DNA of 64,000 nucleotides, taken from contig NZ_CAXRBQ010000123.1 of assembly GCF_964228735.1 (NCBI RefSeq), positions 32,795-96,794 on the forward strand. Reading direction: 5' to 3'. Shown piece after piece: positions 1-8,001 of the stretch. Within the stretch, counting starts at the first letter, position 1. Each line of letters opens with the position of its first letter. Under the pieces are notes generated by a model that was given only the letters and a program-made list of their open reading frames with translations, did not search any database and had not been told where the DNA came from. The translations under genes were made by a program, and so were the position numbers. The stretch comes from Pontibacterium sp964228735 (lineage in GTDB: Bacteria; Pseudomonadota; Gammaproteobacteria; Pseudomonadales; Balneatricaceae).

Positions 1-1
1 G

Positions 2-157
2 GCGGATGACCTGCCGGTGCTGGGCACCAAGATCTCCTCATCGGTGAAGATGAAAGAGTCTCACAACGAAGGCATCCCGCTGATCCACCTGGCACCAAAG
101 CACAAGATGACGCAGGAATACGTCGCGCTATTTGAAGAGTTGCACGGAAACGGCTAA
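2..157 (+). CDS. ParA-family ATPase, C-terminal end only
   Basis: Only the last 51 residues are in the window, read in the frame that stops at the TAA at 155-157. They contain GTKISSSVKMKESHNEG followed by a conserved tail ending in ALFEELHGNG. This resembles the C-terminus of stand-alone ParA/Soj-type P-loop ATPases, which position chromosomes, plasmids or protein cargo. The Walker motifs lie off the left edge, so the class rests on the tail alone. The gene runs towards hpt, which is on the opposite strand. Confidence 0.6.
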   Translation, partial: ADDLPVLGTKISSSVKMKESHNEGIPLIHLAPKHKMTQEYVALFEELHGNG

Positions 158-215
158 CTAGGGCTGGGCGAATAGGTCCGCAAGGGGCCTGTTCGTGGTG
201 GCTTACTGCCGATGC

Positions 216-359
216 TTATTCCCGGTAAGTGCGCTGATCGTCGCCGGTCAGGCTTTCGGAAACAGGCTGGCGGCGCATCTCGACCGCTTTTGCTCGCAGG
301 CTGAGGAGCCAGAAAAAGAGCAGGGTGGTGGAGACCACCAGAATGACGACTTCCGTCAT
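216..359 (-). CDS. Small single-pass membrane protein (47 aa), unknown function
   Basis: A 48-codon frame begins at ATG 357-359 and stops at TAA 216-218. Residues 3-21 (EVVILVVSTTLLFFWLLSL) form one hydrophobic helix. A basic and polar tail follows (RAKAVEMRRQPVSESL), as in an N-out/C-in small membrane protein. The Shine-Dalgarno is weak. It lies between the parA-like gene and hpt in a gap that is otherwise empty. The hydrophobic-then-basic layout is unlikely for random sequence, but I do not recognise a family. A longer frame on the plus strand over the same bases has no recognisable features. Confidence 0.4.
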   Translation of the reverse strand: MTEVVILVVSTTLLFFWLLSLRAKAVEMRRQPVSESLTGDDQRTYRE

Positions 360-517
360 GATTTAACCGTTGGTTGTTTATATCGGTTTCGATTCTATCC
401 AATTTATCCCCGCTGGCAACAGAGAAAAATTCAATCACCGCTTATCCCTTTGTCTTAGAAAAACGGGGATTAGAAAGAATCAGGCAACAATAAGCCGGGA
501 ACAGATTCTACCGGTGA

Positions 518-1078
518 TTATTTGCCTTTAATCGCAAAAATACCCGGGGCGTTACGCCAGTAGCCCTGATAGTCCATGCCGTAACCGAACAGGTAGCGGT
601 CTTCCACATCCAGGCCGATGTAATCTGCTTTCATGTCAGGTCGTGCTTTGCGGTCGTGCAGCTTGTTAACCAGTACCGCAACACGTACTTCGCTGGCGCC
701 GTGTTGTTGGCAGTAGTTGCAGATTTCAGCCAGGGTATGTCCTTCATCGAGAATGTCATCGACGATCAGTACGCTGCGGCCCTGGAAATCAATAGACGGT
801 TCGACTTTCCACTCCAGGTCGTTGCCCGAGGTGGTGTTGCGATAACGGGTTGCGTGCAGGTATTCCGCTTCCAGTGGAAAGATCAGCTTGGTGAGCAGCT
901 TGCCACCAGTGACCAAACCACCGTTCATCACCGTAAAAACCACTGGGTTTTTGTCTATCAGATCGTTGGTGATTTCGACCGCCATCCGCTGCAGGGCTTG
1001 CTCAACTTCTGCCTCGCTGTACAGCAGATCAGCCTGCATATACGCCTGCGTAATGTGTTCCAGATCAGGACTGCTCAT
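518..1078 (-). CDS. hpt: Hypoxanthine-guanine phosphoribosyltransferase
   Basis: This 186-residue protein is a type I phosphoribosyltransferase that converts hypoxanthine or guanine plus PRPP to IMP or GMP in purine salvage. The PRPP-binding loop is VLIVDDILDEGHTL (about residues 104-117), with the paired acidic residues. The start ATG at 1076-1078 follows AGGA at a short spacing. It is transcribed away from upp, so purine and pyrimidine salvage genes share a 171-bp divergent promoter region. Length and motifs are normal for a gammaproteobacterial Hpt. Confidence 0.93.
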   Translation of the reverse strand: MSSPDLEHITQAYMQADLLYSEAEVEQALQRMAVEITNDLIDKNPVVFTVMNGGLVTGGKLLTKLIFPLEAEYLHATRYRNTTSGNDLEWKVEPSIDFQGRSVLIVDDILDEGHTLAEICNYCQQHGASEVRVAVLVNKLHDRKARPDMKADYIGLDVEDRYLFGYGMDYQGYWRNAPGIFAIKGK

Positions 1079-1153
1079 TTTCCTGACATTTCTCCATGTT
1101 TAAGGACTAAACGAAAGTTGTATGACGCGGTAAGATACGCGGCTGAAATGGCG

Positions 1154-1194
1154 TCGTTTAAATGACATATTTGAACGATTTCGCTAATATTAGC
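1154..1194. promoter_or_regulatory. Two inverted repeats in the hpt/upp divergent promoter region
   Basis: In the 171-bp gap, TCGTTTAAAT (1154-1163) and ATTTGAACGA (1169-1178) form an inverted repeat with 9 of 10 pairs and a 5-nt spacer. Directly after it, GCTAATATTAGC (1183-1194) is a perfect 12-bp palindrome. Both lie where regulators of hpt or upp would bind. No known operator, such as a PurR box, is recognised, so the role is inferred from position and symmetry only. Confidence 0.3.
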
Positions 1195-1249
1195 AAGTTT
1201 TTCCAATCCTTTCCTTTTGTTTCCAAAAAGCTTCATTTGAGGTCCAAAA

Positions 1250-1876
1250 ATGAGTGTAAAAGAGATCAATCACCCGCTTGTTAAGCACAAGATCGGCTTA
1301 ATGCGGGCACGGGATATGAGTACCCGTAGCTTCCGTCAGCTGGCTGCTGAGGTTGGCTGTCTGTTGACCTACGAAGCGACCAAGGATCTGGAGCTGGAGA
1401 CTTACACCCTGGACGGCTGGTGTGGCGACGTGGAAGCGCAACGTATCAAAGGGAAGAAGATTACCGTCGTACCAATCCTGCGTGCCGGTCTCGGTATGCT
1501 GGACGGTGTGCTGGAGCTGGTGCCAAGCGCCAAAATCAGCGTAGTGGGTCTGTATCGTGACGAAGAAACCCTTGAACCGGTTGCTTACTTCGAGAAGCTG
1601 GCGGGTGATATCGACAACCGTATTTCCCTAGTGATCGATCCGATGCTGGCGACCGGTGGTTCCATGATTGCGACCATCGATATGCTGAAAAAAGCTGGCT
1701 GTACCAGCATCCGTGCTCTGGTGCTTGTTGCTGCACCAGAAGGTATTGAAAAATTGCAGGCAGCTCACCCGGATGTGGACCTGTACGTGGCGTCTGTGGA
1801 CAGCCACCTGAACGAAAAGGGATACATTATCCCGGGTCTTGGCGACGCGGGTGACAAAATCTTTGGTACTCAGTAA
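1250..1876 (+). CDS. upp: Uracil phosphoribosyltransferase
   Basis: A 208-residue enzyme that makes UMP from uracil and PRPP in the cytoplasm. The PRPP-binding segment is VIDPMLATGGSM (about residues 127-138), and the C-terminus carries the uracil-binding PGLGDAGDKIFGT. The start ATG at 1250 follows GAGGT at a normal distance. uraA begins 19 bp after the stop, forming the common upp-uraA salvage operon: import of uracil, then capture as UMP. Confidence 0.96.
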   Translation: MSVKEINHPLVKHKIGLMRARDMSTRSFRQLAAEVGCLLTYEATKDLELETYTLDGWCGDVEAQRIKGKKITVVPILRAGLGMLDGVLELVPSAKISVVGLYRDEETLEPVAYFEKLAGDIDNRISLVIDPMLATGGSMIATIDMLKKAGCTSIRALVLVAAPEGIEKLQAAHPDVDLYVASVDSHLNEKGYIIPGLGDAGDKIFGTQ

Positions 1877-1895
1877 GTAACAGGAGCTTACCTGA

Positions 1896-3188
1896 ATGAG
1901 TGATTCTTCCTTCACAAACCTGCGCACCATCCTTGCGGGCTCGCAGATGCTGTTTGTGGCTTTCGGCGCTTTGGTGTTGATGCCGCTGCTGACAGGTCTG
2001 AACCCAAGTGTTGCGCTGTTTACCGCGGGTATTGGTACCCTGCTGTTCCACGCAGTAACCAAAAACTCCGTGCCGGTCTTTCTGGCGTCTTCCTTCGTGT
2101 TTATTGCACCGATCACTTACAGCACACAGACCTGGGGCGTTTCAGCCACCATGGGCGCGCTGTTTGCTGCAGGTGTGGTGTACATGCTGCTGGCGCTGCT
2201 GGTTAAGATCAAAGGCTCCGGCTTCCTGCACCGTATCATGCCACCGGTGGTCACCGGTCCTGTGATCATGGTGATTGGTCTGGGTCTGGCACCGATCGCC
2301 GTCAACATGGCGATGGGTAAAACCGGCGACGGTGCGATTGAGCTGTTCCCGTACCAGGATGCGATGATCGTTTCCATGATTGCGCTGGTAACCACGCTGC
2401 TGGTTGCGACCCTGGCGAAAGGTGTCTTCCGCCTGGTGCCAATCCTGGCAGGCGTACTGGTAGGTTATATCGCGGCAAGCACCATGGGTATGGTTGACCT
2501 GACCAAGGTTGCCGAAGCGCCAGTGTTGGCAATGCCTGAATTCGTAACCCCTGAGTTCAACCTGGCGGCGATTCTGTTCATGCTGCCGGTGGCGATTGCA
2601 CCGGCGATCGAACATGTGGGTGACGTACTGGCGATCGGAAACGTAACCGGTAAAAACTACCTGAAAAAGCCAGGTCTGCACCGTACCCTGCTGGGTGACG
2701 GCATCGCAACCTCCGCTGCATCCATGTTCGGTGGTCCACCTAACACCACTTACTCCGAAGTAACCGGTGCGGTGATGCTGACCAAAGCGTTCAACCCTAA
2801 GATCATGATCTGGGCGTCTATCTTCGCGATCCTGCTGGCATTTGTGTCCAAGTTTGGTGTGCTGCTGCAGACCATTCCTGCACCGGTGATGGGCGGTATC
2901 CTGATCCTGCTGTTCGGCTCCATCGCAAGTGTGGGTCTGAACACGCTGGTGAAAGCCCGTGTTGATATGAGCGAACAGCGCAACCTGGTGATCGTTTCCA
3001 CTACCCTGGTATTTGGTATTGGTGGCATGGCGATCGGCAACGGCGACCTGAACCTGCAGGGTGTAAGTCTGTGTGGTCTGGTGGCGATTGTACTGAACCT
3101 GGTTCTGCCGATGTCTGAGCCGGTAGCAGATGACCTGCACGAAGAGCAGGCCGTGGTTGAGGATATGGTAAGTCACGGTAAGTCGTGA
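1896..3188 (+). CDS. uraA: Uracil permease (NCS2 family)
   Basis: A 430-residue integral membrane uracil:proton symporter of the nucleobase/ascorbate transporter (NCS2) family. The sequence is dominated by about 14 hydrophobic segments. It contains the family's acidic substrate-site region PAIEHVGDVLAIGNVTGK (about residues 235-252) and the GGPPNTTYSE segment (about 278-287). AGGAG lies about 9 bp before the ATG. It follows upp in the same operon, and a strong terminator comes 22 bp after the stop. Confidence 0.95.
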   Translation: MSDSSFTNLRTILAGSQMLFVAFGALVLMPLLTGLNPSVALFTAGIGTLLFHAVTKNSVPVFLASSFVFIAPITYSTQTWGVSATMGALFAAGVVYMLLALLVKIKGSGFLHRIMPPVVTGPVIMVIGLGLAPIAVNMAMGKTGDGAIELFPYQDAMIVSMIALVTTLLVATLAKGVFRLVPILAGVLVGYIAASTMGMVDLTKVAEAPVLAMPEFVTPEFNLAAILFMLPVAIAPAIEHVGDVLAIGNVTGKNYLKKPGLHRTLLGDGIATSAASMFGGPPNTTYSEVTGAVMLTKAFNPKIMIWASIFAILLAFVSKFGVLLQTIPAPVMGGILILLFGSIASVGLNTLVKARVDMSEQRNLVIVSTTLVFGIGGMAIGNGDLNLQGVSLCGLVAIVLNLVLPMSEPVADDLHEEQAVVEDMVSHGKS

Positions 3189-3210
3189 TTCGCTGTTAAT
3201 CCCGTATTCG

Positions 3211-3240
3211 AAAAAGCCCGCCTTATGGTGGGCTTTTTTT
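3211..3240 (+). terminator. Rho-independent terminator of upp-uraA
   Basis: AAAAAGCCCGCC pairs with GGTGGGCTTTTTT around a short TTAT loop, ending in an uninterrupted T run. It lies 22 bp after the uraA stop. Confidence 0.9.
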
Positions 3241-3266
3241 GTGGGCGGAAATAATTCAGGCTCTGA

Positions 3267-3290
3267 TATAATTGTCCTGCAATTGACAAT
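3267..3290 (+). promoter_or_regulatory. Promoter -10 and predicted autoregulatory operator of the GntR gene
   Basis: TATAAT (3267-3272) is a perfect -10 box; the -35 is weak. It overlaps ATTGTCCTGCAAT (3271-3283), a 13-bp imperfect palindrome ATTGT-N3-GCAAT. A second half-site, GACAAT, lies at 3285-3290. The same motif, as ATTGTCCAACAAT, is the centre of the large palindrome in front of the BCCT-enolase operon (8017-8029). Two arms around a 3-nt spacer is the geometry of FadR-type operators. Binding here would block transcription start near 3279, which suggests autorepression. Confidence 0.6.
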
Positions 3291-3311
3291 GTGACGGGTA
3301 TCCAGGAAGAG

Positions 3312-3950
3312 ATGAATAAATCGGCGAAGATCAGCAAGCGCAGTCTGGAAAGTCAGGCGGCCGATCTGATGCGGGAAGATATTGTAAACGGGAATCTAAC
3401 CCCGGGAACCCGCCTGGTGGAGACAACCCTGGCCAAAGAGTATGGCTTGTCCCGTGGCACCATCCGTATCGCCCTGCACCAGCTGGGGACCGAAGGGTTG
3501 GTAACCCAGGTGCCGTATGCCGGCTGGTCGGTTACTGAACTCAACGACCAGGACCTGTGGGAGCTGTATACCCTGCGCGCGACGTTGGAAGGGATGGCGG
3601 CACGTTTGGCGGCCGAGCGGATCTGTGAAGAAGGAGCTGATCGCTTGCGTGAGGCCTATCAGCAACTCCTGGCTTTATGTAAGTTGGGCGATCTCAAGGC
3701 AATTACCCGTGCCGATCTGGACCTTCATAAGCTGATCATCGAATTGTCCAGCCACTCCCGTCTGGCCAGCCAGTACCAGTTGGTCGAGAATCAGTTCCTT
3801 GCCTATATCGCCGCTGCTAACCGGGATTTTGAACCGGAGAGTGTGGGCCTCAGCCATGCTGCCCTGGTGGAGGCGATTTGTGCGGGGGAAAGTGACCGGG
3901 CAGAGACCGAGGCGATCCGTAATATCACCGGCTTTGAGGAGCTCCGATAA
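3312..3950 (+). CDS. GntR-family transcriptional regulator, FadR (FCD) type
   Basis: The protein has an N-terminal winged helix (about residues 10-75, with TTLAKEYGLSRGTIRIALHQ as the recognition region) and an all-helical FCD ligand-binding domain (about 85-205). In other members that domain binds an organic acid, often through a metal. I chose ATG 3312 (212 aa) because AGGAAGAG precedes it and the -10 box at 3267 would leave almost no leader for the GTG at 3291. It converges on the two enolase genes across a shared terminator. Matching operator-like sites at its own promoter and in front of the BCCT gene make it the probable regulator of that operon. The inducer is not known. Confidence 0.88.
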   Translation: MNKSAKISKRSLESQAADLMREDIVNGNLTPGTRLVETTLAKEYGLSRGTIRIALHQLGTEGLVTQVPYAGWSVTELNDQDLWELYTLRATLEGMAARLAAERICEEGADRLREAYQQLLALCKLGDLKAITRADLDLHKLIIELSSHSRLASQYQLVENQFLAYIAAANRDFEPESVGLSHAALVEAICAGESDRAETEAIRNITGFEELR

Positions 3951-3960
3951 GCGAGAAAAC

Positions 3961-3985
3961 AAAAGGCGTCATCCGACGCCTTTTT
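3961..3985. terminator. Bidirectional terminator between the GntR and enolase genes
   Basis: AAAGGCGTC and GACGCCTTT pair around ATCC. A-rich and T-rich flanks on both sides let it end transcripts from both converging units. Confidence 0.85.
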
Positions 3986-4001
3986 CTGTTGAGGTCATCT
4001 T

Positions 4002-5135
4002 TTAGGCAACACGGTAGCGCTGGATGATCTCATCATCCAGCTCAATACCCAGGCCGGGGCCAGTTGGCCGTTCAATCATTCCGTCGGGGCCGATCTGTGG
4101 ACCGTTCGTGGCGAGCTGCCAGCGTAATGGGGATGTGGAGGTTGAAAACTCCACGTATTCCGCCTTGGGCTGAACTGCCAGAAAGTGCAGATTGGCCGCC
4201 AGGGTGAGGTCTGTATTCCAACCGTGAGGGATCAGCCGGCAATTATGTTCAGCTGCCATGCTCGTGATCTGCTTCAGAGCAGTGAACCCGCCTACCCAAC
4301 TGATGTCGGGCTGGGCGATATTAATGCCCGCCTCGGTGAAAAACGGTTGCCACTCTGCTGGCGCAGTCAGGCCGGTATCTCCAGCGCCTACCGGTATGTT
4401 AGCCGCTTGCAGGGCGGTGAATTGATCGATGAGATCCAGCGGGAACGCAGCTTCCAGCCACTGAATCCGACATTCACGTAGTGCAGGCAAAAGCGGCGCC
4501 AATTCCTGATAACTGTGAAAGCTGGCCGTGGCATCCAGCATCAGCTCCATCTCATCACCGACAAAACGGCGAGCGGCATCAAGCAGCTCAGCGCCGAGTT
4601 CGGGTTCGTCCCGCCAGAAGGGATCGATCGCCAGTTTCAGGGCTCTGACCGGGTATTCCATTGCCCGTTCCAACGCTTGCTGTAACTCTTCCAAATTACG
4701 ACCCAGGGGGTATACCGTGGTGTAGGCCGGAAGTTGACGTTGCTGAACCGTGCCCAGCAGTTCGGCGACGGGTTTGTTTTCCAGTTTGCCCAGCAGGTCC
4801 CACAGGGCGATATCGACGCCACTGATGGCATGCATGACCACACCACGCCGCCCACAGTAGCTGGTGTGGTGGTACATCTTCTGCCACAGGCCGTTGATAT
4901 CCGTTGGATCCTGACCCAGCAGGATCGACTTCAACCCCATCAGTGTGTTGATACGGGGCGGTGCTTCAACGATCGCCTTGATTACCGAGGGTAAGCTGTC
5001 GACTTCGGCAATACCGCTGACCCCGGCATCGGTATCAATCCGGATCAGACAATTGTTATTGGTCGGATCCAGGTCCAGTTCGCGCTCGCTGGGCACCCGC
5101 AGCTCAATGACTTCGATATCCGTTATTTGAACCAC
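4002..5135 (-). CDS. Enolase-superfamily enzyme A (mandelate racemase-like)
   Basis: A 377-residue protein with a capping domain (about 1-125) and a modified TIM barrel. The metal-ligand positions are present: D201 (ELMLDATAS), E228 (IQWLEAAF) and D253 (VGAGDTG). The Asp-His dyad of the mandelate racemase subgroup is also intact: D277 (AQPDISW) and H304 (LIPHGWNT). The usual KxK base motif is K167-x-A169, so only the first lysine remains. Such enzymes abstract a proton alpha to a carboxylate, then epimerise or dehydrate; the substrate cannot be read from sequence. The start is GTG directly abutting the stop of enzyme B (GGTGG ribosome site), so the two are translationally coupled. It is last in the BCCT operon. 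The transporter suggests a quaternary-amine carboxylate, but sugar-acid dehydration is also possible. Confidence 0.85.
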   Translation of the reverse strand: MVQITDIEVIELRVPSERELDLDPTNNNCLIRIDTDAGVSGIAEVDSLPSVIKAIVEAPPRINTLMGLKSILLGQDPTDINGLWQKMYHHTSYCGRRGVVMHAISGVDIALWDLLGKLENKPVAELLGTVQQRQLPAYTTVYPLGRNLEELQQALERAMEYPVRALKLAIDPFWRDEPELGAELLDAARRFVGDEMELMLDATASFHSYQELAPLLPALRECRIQWLEAAFPLDLIDQFTALQAANIPVGAGDTGLTAPAEWQPFFTEAGINIAQPDISWVGGFTALKQITSMAAEHNCRLIPHGWNTDLTLAANLHFLAVQPKAEYVEFSTSTSPLRWQLATNGPQIGPDGMIERPTGPGLGIELDDEIIQRYRVA

Positions 5136-6254
5136 TTAACCACCTATCGTGTAGTGCCAGATTGAGTGATCCTGCACCGCTTGCCAGTCCATCTCGATGC
5201 CCAGACCCGCACCGGAAGGGGCCTGGACCTGACCATCTACTGTACGTATCGGTGTTAAGCAGCAGGCTTCATGGCTAGGGTAAGGTACGGGTTGTTCGAA
5301 GAACTGACTGTTTGGCAGCGACAGCATCAGGTGCAGATTGGCGGCCTGAGTCAGACTGTAACCCCAGGACTGTAGCTCAAGGTCCAGGTTGTTGGCCTGC
5401 GCCAGGGCTGCAATCGTGCGACCCGCGGTAAAGCCACCGGCGTAGGTCACGTCGGTGCGCAGTGCATCCCAGGCCTCTTCTTTCAGAGCCAGATTTAAAA
5501 GCCCCGGGGTAAGCAGGGTATTGCCTGCCGGTAGTATCGGCACTGTCGTTGCGCTACGCAGTTCGGCATAGCCCGCCAGATCCGTATCAAGTAATGGGGC
5601 TTCCAGCCAGATGCAGTTCATCTGCTCCAGTCGTTTGGCGATGACCAGTGCATCCTGACGGCTGTAACGCTCCTCCAGATCGATCATAAATGGCAGTTTA
5701 GAGCCAAATACTTCATCGATGGTGTCAAGCAGCGCCAGGTCCTGTTCCAGGTTACACCAGACATGGAACTTGATCGTACGGTGTCCCTGGGCCAGTAGTT
5801 GCCGGACAAACGTCACGTACTCGGACGGGTGGTCAAATACGGGAGTGCTGGCATACGCGTCGATGCTGTTGCGGCTGCCTCCCAGCAGGCGGTAGAGCGG
5901 CAGATCCAGCGCCTTGGCTTTCATGTCCCACAAGGCGATATCGATGACCGATTGAGGTTTCGGGGTCATGCTGTTGTAGCGACCCATCAGGTGTCGCCAG
6001 ATCGTATCCGTATCCCAGGCATTGCGTCCCATCAATTCAGGTAGCAGGGACTTCAGGGCGGCTGCCGGCGCGCTGTCGAAGTCATGTTCCGAGTAGGTGG
6101 TAATACCGGCGAATCCCTGCGCACCACAACGGGTGTTTAAGCGCAGCAGAGTCAGGGTTTCGAATACTTCGCCCATATCACCCGCCAGGCGGTAACGCTC
6201 GACCGGAGGTGTAACGGCGAAGACCTCCGCGCTTTCAATTTCAAGCTCTTTCAT
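5136..6254 (-). CDS. Enolase-superfamily enzyme B with a divergent active site
   Basis: A 372-residue protein with the same two-domain architecture as its neighbour and clear alignment to it (VIDIALWDMKAKALDLPLYR in the cap; AANLHLM near the end). The active site differs. K162-x-H164 stands at the KxK position. D192 and E218 are kept as metal ligands, but the third is N245 (PAGNTLL). D268 is kept, and the dyad histidine is replaced by Q295 (LELQSWG). Proton transfer on the histidine side should be lost or altered. It may be a specialised dehydratase or epimerase with one-base chemistry, or a partner subunit of enzyme A. It lies 84 bp after the BCCT gene and directly before enzyme A in the same operon. 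Confidence 0.82.
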   Translation of the reverse strand: MKELEIESAEVFAVTPPVERYRLAGDMGEVFETLTLLRLNTRCGAQGFAGITTYSEHDFDSAPAAALKSLLPELMGRNAWDTDTIWRHLMGRYNSMTPKPQSVIDIALWDMKAKALDLPLYRLLGGSRNSIDAYASTPVFDHPSEYVTFVRQLLAQGHRTIKFHVWCNLEQDLALLDTIDEVFGSKLPFMIDLEERYSRQDALVIAKRLEQMNCIWLEAPLLDTDLAGYAELRSATTVPILPAGNTLLTPGLLNLALKEEAWDALRTDVTYAGGFTAGRTIAALAQANNLDLELQSWGYSLTQAANLHLMLSLPNSQFFEQPVPYPSHEACCLTPIRTVDGQVQAPSGAGLGIEMDWQAVQDHSIWHYTIGG

Positions 6255-6338
6255 TCACGCAATCCCATGGTTTGGGGAGTAAAATTTGGGGAGTTGTGAC
6301 CGCAGCCGGGTATAGGGCGTTGGTCACATTACTCAATG

Positions 6339-7919
6339 TCAGACGGTCATGTCTGCGGTTGTTTCTTCACGGCGTGGTTGATGAGCCGCTACCGGAATTG
6401 GAGCCATAGCTGGCTGCAGGCGGTATTCGTCTTCCCGTAACCAACGCACCAGGGAGATCGCCATAATGGCGGTAATGAACAGTTGTGGCAGGGCAAGTGT
6501 GATCGCCGCGGTCTGCAGGGCTTTCAGGCCGCCAACAAACAGCAAGCTGAGGGGCAAGCCAGCCAGGGCAAATGCCCAGAACAGACGGTGCCAGCGTGCA
6601 GGATGTTCATCTTCCTTCAGTTCCACCGTTGCTACCGCCGCCATGGTGTACGCGGCAGAGTCAAACTGGGTGGCAAGGAAGATCAGCGCCAGGATACAGA
6701 ACAGCGGGAGCACGATGCTGGACAGTGGCAGGGAGTTGATCACTGCGATGATGGCCGTTGGCGCATCCTTTTCATTCAGCAACGTGGTCACAGACAGGAT
6801 GTCGTTCAACTCCAGATGCATGGCGTAATTGCCCAGTGCACCGAAGTAGGCCCAGCAACCCAAGCTGCCAAAGATCAACATACCGGAGATGACCTGACGG
6901 ATGGTGCGACCACGGGAGATCTTGGCGACAAACAGCCCCATGAACGGACCATACGCGATCCACCATGCCCAGTAGAAAATGGTCCAGCCTTCCGGGAAAC
7001 CGGAGTTGGTAACCGGATCGGTCCAGAAATTCATGCGCACAAAGTTCTGGAACATCAGGCCAATGCCGTTGGTGGTGGTTTTGAGGATAAACAGGGTCGG
7101 GCCCACCGCAACAATGAATACCAGTAGCGCAATTGCCAGCCAGACATTGATGTCACTTAGCACCTTGATGCCTTTCTTCAGACCAGAGTAAGCACTGATG
7201 CCGAAAATCGCCGTGCAGAGCAGCATGACAAACACGCTCAGGCCCATGGTGTTTTCGATGCCCAGGATATCGCTCAGGCCTGCTGCCACCATCGGTGTGC
7301 CCAGGCCCAGGCTGGTACCCACACCTCCTAGCAAACCAAACATAAACAGAATATCGATGATACGCCCCAGCGGACCGTGGGCGTGTTTGCCAATTACGCC
7401 TTCGCAGGCTGCACTGAGTTTCAGTTCCGGCTGTTTGCGAACGTGGTACAGGTACGCCAGAGGAATGGCAGGAACACCATAGAATGCCCAGGCGGTAATA
7501 CCCCAGTGGAACATGCCGTAGGTGGCGGCCCATTCGGCGGCGGCATCAGAGTTTGCTTCAATACCCATCGGTGGTGACTGCAGGTAATACGCCCACTCGA
7601 TTACACCCCAATACAGGATGCCGGAACCGATACCGGCGCAGAACAGCATGCCGGCCCAGCTAAAAGCCGTGAATTCCGGTTTGTCTTCGGGACTACCCAG
7701 CTTTACTTGCCCGTAACGGCTCATTGCCAGCCAAACCAGCAGAATCACAGCCGCGATCCCACCCCAGAGATAAAGAATGCCGAATTTGGACGTCATGATG
7801 CCGAAGGCTGCATTGATGAATGCATTCGCTTGCTCGGGCATCGCTAGCAAAGGAATACAGATGCCGAGCAGTACCACCAGTGTGGTGACAAAGGTCGGCC
7901 AGTCAGTACGAATACCCAT
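6339..7919 (-). CDS. BCCT-family betaine/carnitine/choline-type transporter
   Basis: A 526-residue, roughly 12-helix membrane carrier for quaternary-ammonium or sulfonium compounds. The glycine-rich segment CAGIGSGILYWGVIEWAYY (about residues 90-108) and the aromatic box FYWAWWIAYGPFMGLFVAKI followed by SRGRTIRQ are BCCT hallmarks. A tyrosine stands where BetP has the second tryptophan of WWISW, nearer to carnitine-type members. The start at 7919 is set by GAGGT 8 bp upstream. A longer reading to 8096 would translate the palindrome and is unlikely. It is first gene of an operon with two enolase-superfamily enzymes, so it probably imports their substrate rather than an osmolyte; it lacks the long charged C-terminal tail of osmosensing carriers. 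Confidence 0.92.
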   Translation of the reverse strand: MGIRTDWPTFVTTLVVLLGICIPLLAMPEQANAFINAAFGIMTSKFGILYLWGGIAAVILLVWLAMSRYGQVKLGSPEDKPEFTAFSWAGMLFCAGIGSGILYWGVIEWAYYLQSPPMGIEANSDAAAEWAATYGMFHWGITAWAFYGVPAIPLAYLYHVRKQPELKLSAACEGVIGKHAHGPLGRIIDILFMFGLLGGVGTSLGLGTPMVAAGLSDILGIENTMGLSVFVMLLCTAIFGISAYSGLKKGIKVLSDINVWLAIALLVFIVAVGPTLFILKTTTNGIGLMFQNFVRMNFWTDPVTNSGFPEGWTIFYWAWWIAYGPFMGLFVAKISRGRTIRQVISGMLIFGSLGCWAYFGALGNYAMHLELNDILSVTTLLNEKDAPTAIIAVINSLPLSSIVLPLFCILALIFLATQFDSAAYTMAAVATVELKEDEHPARWHRLFWAFALAGLPLSLLFVGGLKALQTAAITLALPQLFITAIMAISLVRWLREDEYRLQPAMAPIPVAAHQPRREETTADMTV

Positions 7920-8001
7920 CTTAGGTACCTCATTTATTTTTATTTGTCTGAATCGGTGTTTCCGAATTGGTCGTTTGGTGACCAGGAACAGGATGGATAA
8001 T

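Noticed and set aside
2142..3176. 344-codon open frame on the minus strand over uraA
   Set aside because: It mirrors the uraA codon pattern, is His/Gln-rich without any motif, and has no promoter or ribosome site.
6295..6328. TGTGACC/GGTCACA repeat between the BCCT and enolase genes as an attenuator
   Set aside because: The arms are only 7 bp around a long loop and no T run follows, so it does not look like a working terminator.
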